Shown: one piece after another, positions 23,445-33,970 of the stretch | How the letters are laid out: the number at the start of each line of letters is the position of its first letter | Numbering within the stretch: position 1 is the first letter of the stretch | DNA from: Siphonodentalium dalli | Lineage: Eukaryota > Mollusca > Scaphopoda > Gadilida > Siphonodentaliidae | Length of the DNA stretch: 64,000 nt | Direction of reading: 5' to 3' | Assembly: GCA_032622095.1 (NCBI GenBank) | Contig: CP136065.1 | Location: 57,715,949-57,779,948, forward strand | Made by a program: the position numbers and the translations under genes | Notes under the pieces: generated by a model | Database searches by the model: none | The model's input: the letters and a program-made list of their open reading frames with translations, nothing else | What the model was told of the DNA's origin: nothing

Positions 23445-23945
23445 TTAAAGGCACGTGAGGCCTTAGTTGTCGAAAATATTCATATTTGTTCCAATCACCG
23501 TAAACAGAAAAACATTAAAATGCATACAGTTTCGTTCATATATACCATGACTATCGCGTAAACAGCATGTTATCATAAAGACCTACTATATTTTGCCTAA
23601 GCAAGAGCCTGATTGGGTTACAGAAGACAGCACAATGCTACTGGCTAATCACACAAAAATGGCACAAACACTCTTTATTTGTTCCATATCAGGAATTCAC
23701 CAACAAAGAACGCTCTTTATGTTTACCATCATAATATAAACAAACACCAGAAAAGTAACTTTTTATGCTTTTGTTTACATAACAATGGTCAAACAAATGA
23801 CAATAACATACTGTTTATGCGATATTTCTTATTTGTATACGGACAAAGTCTGTCTACATTTTGATGTTCTTTCTGTTGGTGGCGGTTTTTGACGGGTGGA
23901 AATATTTTTACAGGATACCCGTCGCCAAGGCCAACCGTACATTTA
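23445..23945 (-). mobile_element. Family A MITE, copy 3, inverted relative to copy 2
   Basis: Begins TTAAAGGCACGTGAGGCCTT and ends CCAACCGTACATTTAA. It has the same markers as copy 2 on the other strand, so 22,831-23,945 forms a large inverted repeat with a 112-bp spacer. The 61- and 65-codon frames inside are repeat-derived. Confidence 0.92.
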
Positions 23946-25334
23946 AGACGTGAACTGTGACTTGCTTATTTATTACTTGCTGAGGTACCATACGGAGCTA
24001 ACTGCGGTTGTCGTCACAATATATTCGAGACTGTCAATTTCAAATTCGATTTTATAACATGCACTTTGTGACACAGATAGTCTTGTTTTTCACCTGTCAA
24101 TGGACTTGGCGAGGGTATTACTCCAGTTTTGGCTCGTATGGCATGAGCGTGTTTTGTAATTTTGTTTGTGGTCCAAAAATATGGTATGATATATACATAA
24201 ACAGGGTCTTGGTTCAATTAAGTTGCTTGGTGTTCCACTATCCATGTTCTCTCTAAACTAAAGTGGATACATACTATTAATTATATTACCTCGCTGGTAA
24301 CATAATTGAGAGTGTCTATGCATTTTGGGTTGATCAATCATATGACACCATAGTATATAGCGTTAACTGAATTCACCTATGGCAAACAGGTATGTTATTT
24401 ATATTGTTAATACTGTTCATATATTATAATGTATATCATTTGAATATTTATTATGTACATAAATGTATTATATGTTATCTTAATACCTATGTATTATGTA
24501 TGGGTCGACAATATTAAACGAATTGAATTGGGAAGAATATTCGTTGTTGAATCGTTTCCGGCCGAAGGTCGGGTAGGTTGCTCGGACTGCATTATGCAAG
24601 TCCCCTCACCCTTTCTTTGCGTTTTCGATGATGATCGATTGGATTGTCTCACGAGTTCCCTGATTTGTGCCATTACTTCTTCTCTTTGGGCTTGTTCGTC
24701 CTAGGAGTAGGATGTTGCTGCTTCGCAGTCGGAAACGGGCGTTTCAACTTCGGAGTCGGAATCTGATGTTGGTTCATGAGAGTCGGAAACCGATGTTGGT
24801 TCGACGGAATCGGATGTTGGTTCACCCCTGGTTCGATTTACTCCAGAGAATATTCACTGCGTGTTATACGTGTTCATACGCAATTACTAATTATATAACC
24901 TGACGTTATTGACTCATCCCATCTCGCGAGAAACCGAACAATAAAAGAAGTGTTGCTGTTCCAGGTCAATATGTATGCCCTTTATTCAGATGCACGTGTT
25001 TTAAATAGCATGTCTGGAACAATAATTACAGAATTGTCTTATCACCATTTTCACACAGAATCGATTATTTAGAGGGACAGTACTAATTATCGCACTACTC
25101 TTATGAAACTTAATGTAAATAACACTATATTGACAACAGTATATATAGGCAGGTCTATTTGACATGTGGTAGTTTGGTATTGAACGCTTCCGGTGGGGTG
25201 GGTGCCAATATTAATGGTGTACTTTGCTCGGATTGCCTGTTGTTTTCACTAGAGGCCACGAAGCCAGAATCCATTTTTAACTACACTAATCAACTAATTC
25301 CATCGATTGTTTGGAACATGTTTTTTATTCTATA
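23946..25334. other. No gene; small repeats near 24,718-24,830
   Basis: Near 24,718-24,830, three or four variants of AGTCGGAAWCYGATGTTGGT and TCA occur in tandem. They give an Arg/Ser-rich 78-codon frame that follows the repeat. The rest is AT-rich with no supported feature. Confidence 0.5.
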
Positions 25335-25449
25335 ATTAGGAGATAAACATACCCTGTTGAGTTGTACATTCTGGGATTCGAGCACAAACTGTTTTCATGC
25401 TCGAATCCCAGAATGTACAACGAAACAGGGTACGTTTATCTCCATTGTA
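25335..25449. repeat. 115-bp near-perfect palindrome
   Basis: Left GGAGATAAACATACCCTGTT and right AACAGGGTACGTTTATCTCC are inverted. The pairing continues through TTGTACATTCTGGGATTCGA to a loop at about 25,389-25,396. The high arm identity suggests a young foldback element or recent repair event. Confidence 0.9.
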
Positions 25450-25619
25450 ATTCAATCTAGCAAGGAATTTGCAAAACAAACTGTATAAAATGTATCATTT
25501 AGTCATTTTCATGACACGAATCGAGACTTTCATTTCGCCGTTGTCACCGTGCACAAATCATTGGGTGTGTCCATTGCGTTACTCGGAACACTGCTCCGTA
25601 ACCATTTCCTGTGGGGCGG

Positions 25620-25820
25620 GTTGGCTCGTTTCGCTACTCCGTTCTGCGCCGATCAAATTGTACCGTACCACATTCAGATTTGATGCACGCTGAAGCGGCC
25701 GATGAACGGTATATATAGACAACAACGCGCGGGTGTGCTCGTTTCGCTACTCGTTCTGCGCCGATTACATTTGACCGTGCTACATTCAGATTTGATGCAC
25801 GCTGAAGCGGCCGATGTCGG
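25620..25820 (+). repeat. Tandem duplication of a ~112-bp unit
   Basis: GCTCGTTTCGCTACTCSGTT, CTGCGCCGAT, then CATTCAGATTTGATGCACGC and TGAAGCGGCCGATG occur at 25,625-25,703 and 25,738-25,818. Overlapping frames on both strands (25,674-25,911) are by-products. Confidence 0.9.
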
Positions 25821-26320
25821 TGAATCGAAAACGAAAGTTAGCCGCTCTCGGCCAATCAGAATGCTTGATTTTAGTGACAAATACTCAATTGAATTACAAT
25901 CCAAGATATAACATATATGGAAATTTCACATACAAGTATCACATGTTCGATGGAATTTTACATGGTGTTTTCGGAAACGACTAACATGAACACAATGCTT
26001 GATGTCGAATCCGTTGTACGACATCATATTATATTCGTTTGTCGTATTTCACATATTATACTTATTCGTGGAATAAATACTGTTTAAACTAAAGAACGCG
26101 TTAATTTCACGTATATGTTTCAAATTGATTTAATACCCAGAGGTTCTAGAAGTCGCCAGATTTCTACATGGGCGATAGTATCGTGTTGACAGTGACCGTT
26201 TGAAACTTTGATATTTGAAGAAAAGTTCAACAGATTATGTTCGATACTGTTTGTTTCGATATGTTGAAACTATCTTGGATCATACCAGACAAATACCGCT
26301 GTCCTCGGACAGAGCTCAAG
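25821..26320. other. No gene; possible LINE 3' tail near 26,060
   Basis: GGAATAAATACTGTTTAAAC at 26,070-26,089 matches the end of the tail at 37,370-37,528 (AAATAAATACTGTTTAAACT). It may be a truncated LINE 3' end. Nothing else is recognised. Confidence 0.45.
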
Positions 26321-26332
26321 TTTCATTCCTAA

Positions 26333-26407
26333 AGGTCTAGATATCTTGTTCACAGTCGTTAGAAGCTGAAGAAAAGGAAGGTCGAGCTCAGTTAGTCCTT
26401 GAAAGTT
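26333..26407 (+). pseudogene. Decayed 5S rRNA-like sequence
   Basis: GAGCTCAGTTAGTCCTTGAA resembles the 5S segment around CCGGTTAGTACTTGGATG. The preceding GATATCTTGTTCACAGTCG matches the leader at 27,064 (GATCTCTTGGTCACAGTCGG). Similarity is weak and is called mainly because stronger copies follow. Confidence 0.4.
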
Positions 26408-26842
26408 GGAGATTAGAAGGAACTAAATGTTTTCCATAGGCCACAGTGTTAACGTTTGACCACACCCAAGCTAAATCCTTGAGTTCCGAAGTGCACGATG
26501 CATGCGACCGTGAAGACCAACCCTTTCCGCACCTGTTTGCAGAGAGCAGTAACTTTCGAGCCATACCCTTTAAAAAAATCAACATACCTTTTCCACACTA
26601 CCCCACTTTTTGCACAGAATTTGACAGTTTGACGAAAGGCAATACACAGCCACAATCTCCCGCTATTGTTTGGACACGAACGCTTTTCAGACTAGGAAAC
26701 GCCCACGTTTTTACATTATATTTCTTGAATTTGTAAATGTATTTGTCAGAGTATACGCCAATCGCGCGCCAGAATATTTTTAACACGTATTCGAGATACC
26801 GTGTAAAAACGAAAGGTACGTAATTCTACTTATTTAGTTCCT

Positions 26843-26885
26843 TCTAACCTGGATGGGTGACCGATTGGTGAGTACGGTGTTGCTA
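26843..26885 (+). pseudogene. 5S rRNA-like 3' half fragment
   Basis: CTAACCTGGATGGGTGACCG then ATTGGTGAGTACGGTGTTG matches the eukaryotic 5S 3' half, where TTGGATGGGTGACCG and GGGAATACCGGGTG are strongly conserved. The 5' half is absent. Confidence 0.7.
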
Positions 26886-27063
26886 ACTCTCGTTGCGACT
26901 CCCGAGCTTCTCATTGGTTCCGTTATACATGTGCGTTCCTCAGAGGACTGTGTCATGGTGCGACCGCCAAGGGGGGTGAACTCGATGTGAGATTCGGCGG
27001 AGTATAGTGTAGCGGTCCCGATGTTTATATAGAAGGCAGATGACATCGACGCACGAGGGACGT

Positions 27064-27128
27064 AGATCTCTTGGTCACAGTCGGTATACACTCTATGTGA
27101 TCACCAAGGTTATCAACGTTGGGCTGCT
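27064..27128 (+). pseudogene. 5S rRNA-like 5'/middle fragment
   Basis: TGATCACCAAGGTTATCAAC then GTTGGGC matches the 5S segment GATCACCGAAGTTAAGCAAC + GTCGGGC, which contains the A-box of the internal promoter. The following GCGACTCCCGCC resembles the tail after the 26,843 fragment (GCGACTCCCGAG), suggesting a shared repeat unit. Confidence 0.65.
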
Positions 27129-27363
27129 TTCTTTCGATGCGACTCCCGCCAATCGCTCTCATTCCTTACATTTGGGAGCTCGTCTCGGTCTTCAAGAGTT
27201 CTGCCAAAGGCATCTGGTGTGTATACGGCCGCTCTGATTGAGGATCTAGGTGATGTTCACACGTAGTGTACCTCAAACAGAAAGGGGAGTGTAGGGTAGC
27301 TAGCGGCCGCGGTATAAACATTGAAGTCCGAAGACCTCTCTGTACTAGAGTTCCAGATTTCTT

Positions 27364-27480
27364 GGCCATACATGGTCACATATGGTCGCTTTGTGTGGTC
27401 ATCGAAATTAAGCAACGTTGAGATCGGCTAGTCCTTGGATGCATGTGTGGGTGACTGGTTAGCAATACTGGACGCTAACC
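27364..27480 (+). pseudogene. 5S rRNA pseudogene or 5S-derived repeat, full length
   Basis: Starts GGCCATACATGG, contains GTCATCGAAATTAAGCAACG, then GAGATCGGCTAGTCCTTGGA, GTGGGTGACTGG and AGCAATACTGG. These align in order with 5S rRNA over about 117 bases. About eight extra bases (CATGTGTG) between TTGGATG and GGTGAC break the C-box/internal promoter spacing. Known 5S genes tolerate few changes here, so it is probably inactive. It could also be the head of a 5S-derived SINE. Confidence 0.8.
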
Positions 27481-27609
27481 TTCGGTGAGTTCCCCGCACT
27501 TCTTGTACCCTCGTTCGAGGTCATTCGACAACGCCATGTTACCAATTAGACTATCTGCACGCATATGTGATCCGGAAATCTGTACAAACCATAAAATATA
27601 TAATTATCT

Positions 27610-27856
27610 CGTTATGTTTTCTTTTGATCTCAAGCCACTGAATTACGATATGTTCTGTTTGTTCGTGACTGTTCTGTGTAAGGCACTCCTTGGGCTCGCT
27701 TTAGGAATATAACGAAATCTTTATGAACCATGAATCGGAATTAGGTCGTCATGTTTTCTTTTCGACCTGAATTCTGATTATTCTCGATTGTTCTGTGTGA
27801 GCCATTTCATGAGCTTGATTTGGCGAGGAATATAATGAAATCTTTATGAACCATGT
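27610..27856 (+). repeat. Tandem duplication of a ~120-bp unit
   Basis: GTTATGTTTTCTTTTGATCT ... GAATATAACGAAATCTTTAT, GAACCATG (27,612-27,731) is repeated as GTCATGTTTTCTTTTCGACC ... GAATATAATGAAATCTTTAT, GAACCATG (27,747-27,855). The 75-codon frame in the first unit is not preserved in the second. Confidence 0.8.
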
Positions 27857-28074
27857 ACAAACGACTCTGGATATATTGATGTCATCGCTCACCAGGGCTC
27901 ATAATGGTTCTGGTGGTTATCAACTAATGAGTTAGGCCACGACACAGACGTTACAAAACACCACGTCAAGGAGGAGATATTGATTAAATGATATACAGGT
28001 CCCATGAAAGGTCGCTTATATTCGACATGGTCATTCTCTGTAAATTAACTGCGTAGAGAGCAGGATTGCCATTA

Positions 28075-28146
28075 ATAACATATACTATACTTAACATTAA
28101 TAACATATACTATACTTAACATTAATAACATATACTATACTCAACA
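28075..28146 (+). repeat. 25-bp tandem repeat, three units
   Basis: The unit AACATATACTATACTTAACA plus TTAAT is repeated three times with almost no change. No CRISPR-like spacers exist. Confidence 0.95.
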
Positions 28147-28468
28147 TCAGACTGCAGACATAAACAAGGTGGATCAGTCGCTAGGGTACGTGGCGCATTA
28201 GTCCGTCTTAATCTGTCCAGCGACGAAACAGGTTTTGTAACGGAGTATGGCCATTTGCTAATTGATTAGGTGATACAGCTTAATGGGTAACACAATGCAC
28301 TAATGGCAGTGCACAATGTGATAAAACAGTAATGAGGATTAATAGTAATGAATCCTTTGTCTGCCATAGATGGTGGGTAGTGGTAAATTGTCAAGTAACA
28401 TTGGTGAGATTAAAGAAGAATCGACACGTATTTGAAGGTATGGGCATAATTATATAGAATGTTAGATG

Positions 28469-28970
28469 TTAAAGGCACGTGAGGCCTTAGTTGTCGAAAA
28501 TATTCATATTTGTTCCAATCACCGTAAACAGAAAAACATTAAAACGCATACAGTTTCGTTCATATATACCATGACCATCGCGTAAACAGCATGTTATCAT
28601 ACAGATTTACTATATATTACCTAAGCAAGAGCCTGATTGTGTTACAGAAGACAACACAATGCTGCTGGCTAATCACACACAAATGGCATAAACGCTCTTT
28701 ATTCGTTCCATATCAGGAATTCACCCACAAAGAACGCTCTTTATGTTTACCATCATAATATAAACAAACACAAGAAAAGTAACTTTTTATGCCTTTGTTT
28801 ACATAACAATGGTCAAAAATATGACAATAACATACTGTTTATGTGATATTTCTTATTTGTATACGGACAATGTCTGTCTACATTTTGTTGTTCTTTCTGT
28901 TTGTGGCGGTTTTTGACGGGTGGAAATATTTTCACAGGATACCCACCGCCAAGGCCAACCGTACCTTTAA
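28469..28970 (-). mobile_element. Family A MITE, copy 4
   Basis: Begins TTAAAGGCACGTGAGGCCTT and ends AAGGCCAACCGTACCTTTAA. It is inverted relative to copy 1 and about 500 bp long with high identity to copy 3. Confidence 0.92.
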
Positions 28971-30004
28971 ATAAAACAAAACATTAACAATTCATGAATT
29001 GCGAGACCAGAAAATGAGGATTTAATTTGCCAAAGTCTTTTTTACTTTTTCAACAACAAAAATCAGAATTGGCCAAAAAATTGCCAAATGATTTTTTCGG
29101 CCAGGCGTGAAGACTGGAACCAAGACATCAGCCAAAGACGACAATGTGGCGTAACTTCTAAAGAGATGCGTGACTTCTTTCCGTATTGATATTCATGGCA
29201 ATATTTTTATAAAACAAATTTCCCAGAAACATCTTCACACTAATAGTAAAACTGCATGTAAAGCCTAACATTATCACACCTATATATCTCGTATGAAATA
29301 TGCCCAGACCGTATTGCAGATTACAGAGCCATGAACCTACGTCATGCACCAATCAAATCTCTAGCTCGAATCGGTGTTGCAATTTAAATTTGTTTAAATC
29401 ATATATATATACGTTTATTTGACGGAATAAAATAATAGTACATGAGCTATGGAAATGCACATTCAAAATCAGTGATCGATAAAAACTCATTTATAACTGA
29501 AATTTACAAACAATAGGTAGCAATGTGCACCAATTTTGAACATCAAACTCACCCCAAACATTTAATAGATGTTCGTAAAATAGAATAAAATAGAAACTGT
29601 TGATTATCTCAATCTTATGAAGTACTCCGTCCGAATCCTTACGATCAGAAGAAATGTCAAATTTATTAGAAATACGAACGATTGACATCATGTAGGAATT
29701 GGGGGTTTTGACGATAATATATATCATATCATATAATTCACGGAACAATCCTGACCGACTCTCAGTTCCGGTGTTTGCGCTTTATAAAATTACATACAAG
29801 TAATTTGTTTATGGGAAGTCTTAACTTAAGGTCAATGTATAGTAGGTTTCAGCCATAATTATCTCATGCAATTGACAGTTTATTCCACATTGGTCGAATT
29901 TTCTGTGTGAAAAAGTATTTCATGATATCTTCATTGCTGTGGTCACGAGTCATGTGAGTGCATGCCACCTTAGCTTTCCATCTGAGAGCTCTCCGTTAAC
30001 ACTT
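28971..30004. other. No recognised gene or repeat
   Basis: AT-rich. An 85-codon minus-strand frame (29,491-29,748) is the longest and has no motif I recognise; its codon use looks like translated AT-rich noise. Confidence 0.4.
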
Positions 30005-30170
30005 CCTTTGTCCGAATGTGTTGAGCTCCCATTAGTGATAAAAGTATACATTGGGTTGGTCTATTATTCATTTCGAGTGAAGATCATGAAATATAAGCAG
30101 CTGACAGATAATACAAGTGCAGCCTTATTTCAATTAGTTGGTGGAAATGTTCAGATAATAAGTTCACGAT
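30005..30170 (+). repeat. Family B MITE, internal fragment
   Basis: AGTATACATTGGGTTGGTCT, TATTATTCATTTCGAGTGAA and GGAAATGTTCAGATAATAAG, TTCA match the interior of the 6,317 and 60,395 copies. Terminal repeats are not recognisable. Confidence 0.6.
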
Positions 30171-30415
30171 TGGATGGCATCAGCAGACATGAACTGTCCC
30201 CAGAGAAATAAGATTGTCTGTCGTTCTATTCAACTCCACCGTTTTCGACTGTTAAATTCACACATGAAACTATATCTTATCACCCACAAATCGATTTGTC
30301 TGAAATTGTCTCGCCGCCTCGTGGGAACTCACCTACGATCCCATCCGCGTATGTTTAACGATTCGTTACACAGTGACTTGGCTAGAGGGTCTCCCTTGGT
30401 GGTGTTCACCTTATA

Positions 30416-30900
30416 ATATCCAACTGCAATCTATTTTGAAATCTGAATCTGACAACCGCAAAATCCTACCACATGGAGGTCTAATTCCGTGAAAAATAAT
30501 ACTATTATACACGAAGGCCTCTATTTTTTTTTTAATTGACGAGTTGTTTTTGATTGGTCACCGTGAGGTACCAGGACCCTTCGGCCCAGACCGTGGGAGA
30601 AAATATTGAAATCTGAATATGAAAACTGTATAATCCGAGCATCTATATAGACTGACCTCAAGTAAAGCTCACCAAGTCTTGGAAATTTCCAACTTGACAC
30701 CTCCATAAGGTTGGAAAAAGAGCTGACCATTTCAGTTCAGTCCAAATTTTGACCAAACGTGGGAAAATATGCGATTGTTGGTCTAAAAACAAGAAATTCC
30801 CTACTAATTCTGGTTGGAAAATCAATTATACGAGAACAAATTCAACTTATTGTTGGGGTGAAATTTCGACTAATGCATGGTTTGCTAGGCACGTATCCCA
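30416..30900 (+). repeat. Dispersed repeat E, copy 1
   Basis: Shares with 39,190-39,720 the ordered words TTGGAAATTTCCAACTTGAC, ACC...AAGGTTGGAAAA, GAAAATATGCRATTGTTGGT, CTAAAAACAA and ATTCAAC...TTGTTG. It includes short TTGGAAATTTCCAA inverted motifs. Overlapping 76- and 80-codon frames (30,749-31,001) fall partly in it and are not considered genes. Confidence 0.6.
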
Positions 30901-31583
30901 TAACTGTTTACCAAATTTGTGTTTATTTGGGGTATATATCGTCGTCTCATCCTCCAGTACACAGAGCCAGGTGTTTTGAGATTAGTACTTATTTTGATTA
31001 ACATTGATTCATTAATAGGGACATTCGGCTAAAAATTTCAACAATCACACGTGGCACGTCTGGTGTTAAACACATTTCACTTAAACGTGTTTTAAAACAT
31101 TGAATGCCAATCTCTGATCAGTGTATACTGTTCTAAAATGACAACTTTTCTACATAACCTTATGTAGACTTGTATATATCTCTGACTAAAATTATAATTT
31201 TTTACCCTTGTATCTCATCATATCCTCGTGAAAATAAATTCATTTTGGGACTAAACATTCACATTGGTTCATATTGGACTTATTTGAATTGTACCCGTTA
31301 TTCCGTTTTATGGCGCCGGTCACAATGGAAACACAGTCGATTTAGGTTCATATTGAGCGCAATTCAGATTCAAAGAATGCCGATATGGGCTTAAGATAAG
31401 ATCAGATAAGATAGTTTATTTCAATACACCAGTGCAGGCAGTTGCATATAACATAAAGTACAAGTAAACTAAACATAATACATAATATATTTGTTTTTAA
31501 AATAAGTTCACAATGAGCTTATTTTCAGGAGAACAGGCTGAACAGAATCTATACATACAGAAATTTCAGAGTAGAGCACCATT
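30901..31583. other. No gene; possible reversed LINE tail near 31,395-31,500
   Basis: AGATAAGATCAGATAAGATA then GTTTATTTCAATACACCAGT resembles a reversed LINE 3' end with a short tandem repeat. Otherwise no feature is seen. Confidence 0.4.
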
Positions 31584-31812
31584 TTAACCCTTTCAGTGCC
31601 AGGTCCGATTTTTGTATCAACCCATATACCCTGTGCCAATGCATTCTCTTATATATGCGAGTCGACCATAGGTCGCCTCGCATATATAAGAGAATGCATT
31701 GGCCTAACAATTTTTCATCATTTGTTATTATTTTTAACAATTTTTTACAATTTTAATAATTTTTCCTTATATTCTTTAACAGACTTATTTTGTAGGTTTA
31801 GTGCCAGTGAAT
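31584..31812. mobile_element. Family C hairpin element, whole
   Basis: Left end TTAACCCTTTCAGTGCCAGG, then CCGATTTTTGTATCAACCCA and TATACCCTGTG. A near-perfect hairpin follows at 31,636-31,705 (CCAATGCATTCTCTTATATA with its complement). After it comes AT-rich TTTTTAACAATTTTTTACAA and a CAGACTTATTTTGTAGGTTT right side ending GTGCCAG. The same arrangement, reversed, is at 63,203-63,445. It is non-coding. Confidence 0.85.
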
Positions 31813-32569
31813 CTTACGTTTTTCATGGGCATCAAAATTATTACTATGAATACTTGGTGATAGTTTGGAGTTATAACATGCCCCTAAGGTTTTATCCAGT
31901 TTATTTTCAATTTGCTATAGTATGCTTAATAAGCATACCCCAACAAAAAAAACCTTATTCGAAAGTGGAAAAGAGGTATCCAATCTCTCAATCACAATCG
32001 TCACTCGCCCTCATGACAACGCTACACACCGTAACACTCACATTCATCTGATGACAACAATCTATCGGAGACAGGAGTCAAAAGAATTAATCAGAGGGAC
32101 TAATAAGGTACGTGTCAGGGACATTCTCAAAGCTGTCTGATACCCTTCAACTCGGGGGAATTGTGGCCGATTGTCGTTATCTAGGTTATCATTTACGATT
32201 GTTGGGCAACCGACCATAAATCCTAAGGTATAATCACTAACCAACCTGCACATGTCATATAATTCATTGAATTCGGTTTCCCGTCAGCCCGGACTCGGGA
32301 GAGGACGCAAGACTGGATTATATTTTAACCATTTTAAAGCGGGAACTCGAAAGTACACAGTAACTCAAATCATACAAATCCCTTGTGATCTTTTGAAACT
32401 TACAGGTTGTTAACCGTTGTCACCTTGCAATACATACAGATACATGTATCCGTCATATGCATATGTTTGATGTTGTAAAACTGGCAACGTCGTGATATAT
32501 AACCATGGCTAACCTTACTTTGGATCTCCTGTCCAGGTACTTTATAGGTTGCATCTCGTTATTGGACAA
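31813..32569. other. No recognised gene or repeat
   Basis: A 151-codon frame (31,596-32,051) starts in the family C element and runs out into unique sequence; it has no domain I recognise and is rejected. Confidence 0.45.
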
Positions 32570-33104
32570 TTAAAGGCACGAGTGGCGTTCGTTGCATAAA
32601 TATTCATATTTGTTCAAATCGCCATCAACAGAAGGAATATTAAAATATATATAGTCTTGTTCATATGCCAAACATAATCAGCGCGTAAATAGTATATTGT
32701 CGTCAAGACGTACGATGGTGTACGTAAACAAGAGCCTGCTCGTGTTACAGAAGTTGTGCTTCTGTTTACATAACACAGCGCAATTCTATTGGTTATTCAA
32801 CACACAAATGATATATACGCTCTTTGTTATTTCCATATCAGGAAAACAGTAACAAATAACGCTCTTTATGTTTACCATATCCGGATCTAAACAAAAGCCA
32901 GGTAACGTACATGTAACGTTTTTTGCTTTTGTTTACATAACAAAGGAAAAATAATTGACAATAACATACTGTTTATGCCATATTTCTTATTGGCATATGA
33001 ACAAAGTCTGTCTATATTTTACTATCCTTTCTGTTTATGGCGGTTTTTGACGGAGGTGAATATTTTGACAGCATACCCACCACCAACGCCGCCCGTATCT
33101 TTAA
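32570..33104 (-). mobile_element. Family A MITE, copy 5, strongly diverged
   Basis: Begins TTAAAGGCACGAGTGGCGTT and ends CGCCGCCCGTATCTTTAA. It keeps ATTCATATTTGTTCAAATCG, AACGCTCTTTATGTTTACCA and GGCGGTTTTTGACGG, but with many changes and insertions. It is clearly older than the other copies or a separate subfamily. Confidence 0.8.
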
Positions 33105-33274
33105 TGGTTATGAGGCCATGCCAAGTCAATTTCCCATATCTCAGGCCAAAACATTTTGAAAACCACGCATGCGCGTATTTAAATTTTGTTATTTACCCAA
33201 CGAATCATTCCATCTCCGCATCGGCTAGCTTCTAGTGTAAATTCAATACCCATGACCATTCATTTTTTTTGAAA

Positions 33275-33970
33275 AACCTGTGCCAATGCATTCTCTTATA
33301 TACGCGAGTCGAACATAGGTCGCCTCGCATATACAAGAGAATGCATTGACCTAACAAATTTGATATTATTTTATATAATTGTTAAAGACACGGTTGGCCT
33401 TGGCGGTGGGTATCCTGTGAAAATATCTCCACCCGTCAAAAACCGCTACAAACAGAAAGAACATCAAAATGTAGATAGACTTTGTCCGTATACAAATAAG
33501 AAATATCGCATAAACAGTATGTTATGGTCATTTGTGTGACCATTGTTATGTAAACAAAAGCATAATAAGTTACTTTTCTGGTGTTTGTTTATATTATGAT
33601 GGTAAACATAAAGAGCGTTCTTTGTTGGTTAATACCTTATATGGAACTAATAAAGAGCGTTTGTGCCATTTGTGTGTGATTAGCCAGTAGCATTGTGCTG
33701 TCTTCTGTAACACAACCAGGCTCTTGCTTAGGTAAAATATAGTAGGTCTTTATGATAACATGCTGTTTACGCGATGGTCATGGTATATATGAACGGAACT
33801 GTATGCGTTTTAATGTTTTAATGTTTACGGTGTTTGGAACAAATATGAATATTTTCGACAATTAAGGCCGCACGTGCCTTTAAACAATGTAAGAAAAAAT
33901 GAAAACAATGATAAAATTTTTTGTTAAAGAATAGAAGAAATAATGATAAAATTTGTGGAAACCATCTTCA
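33275..33970. mobile_element. Family C element interrupted by a family A MITE
   Basis: The hairpin at 33,283-33,352 (CCAATGCATTCTCTTATATA ... TACAAGAGAATGCATTG) is followed by TTATATAATTG, then family A copy 6 (33,382-33,883). The typical family C AT-rich flank resumes with ACAATGTAAGAAAAAATGA. Family A therefore inserted into a pre-existing family C copy. Confidence 0.75.
33382..33883 (+). mobile_element. Family A MITE, copy 6, nested in family C
   Basis: Begins TTAAAGACACGGTTGGCCTT and ends CGCACGTGCCTTTAA. It is nearly identical to copy 2, including the GACACGG variant near the left end, so copies 2 and 6 form a subgroup. Confidence 0.92.

Noticed and set aside
28075-28146. CRISPR-like repeats
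   Set aside because: The units are directly adjacent with no spacers; it is a simple 25-bp tandem repeat in a eukaryotic sequence.
31596-32051. 151-codon plus-strand frame
   Set aside because: It starts in the hairpin of a family C element and continues into unique AT-rich sequence. No domain is recognisable and the first third is repeat DNA.
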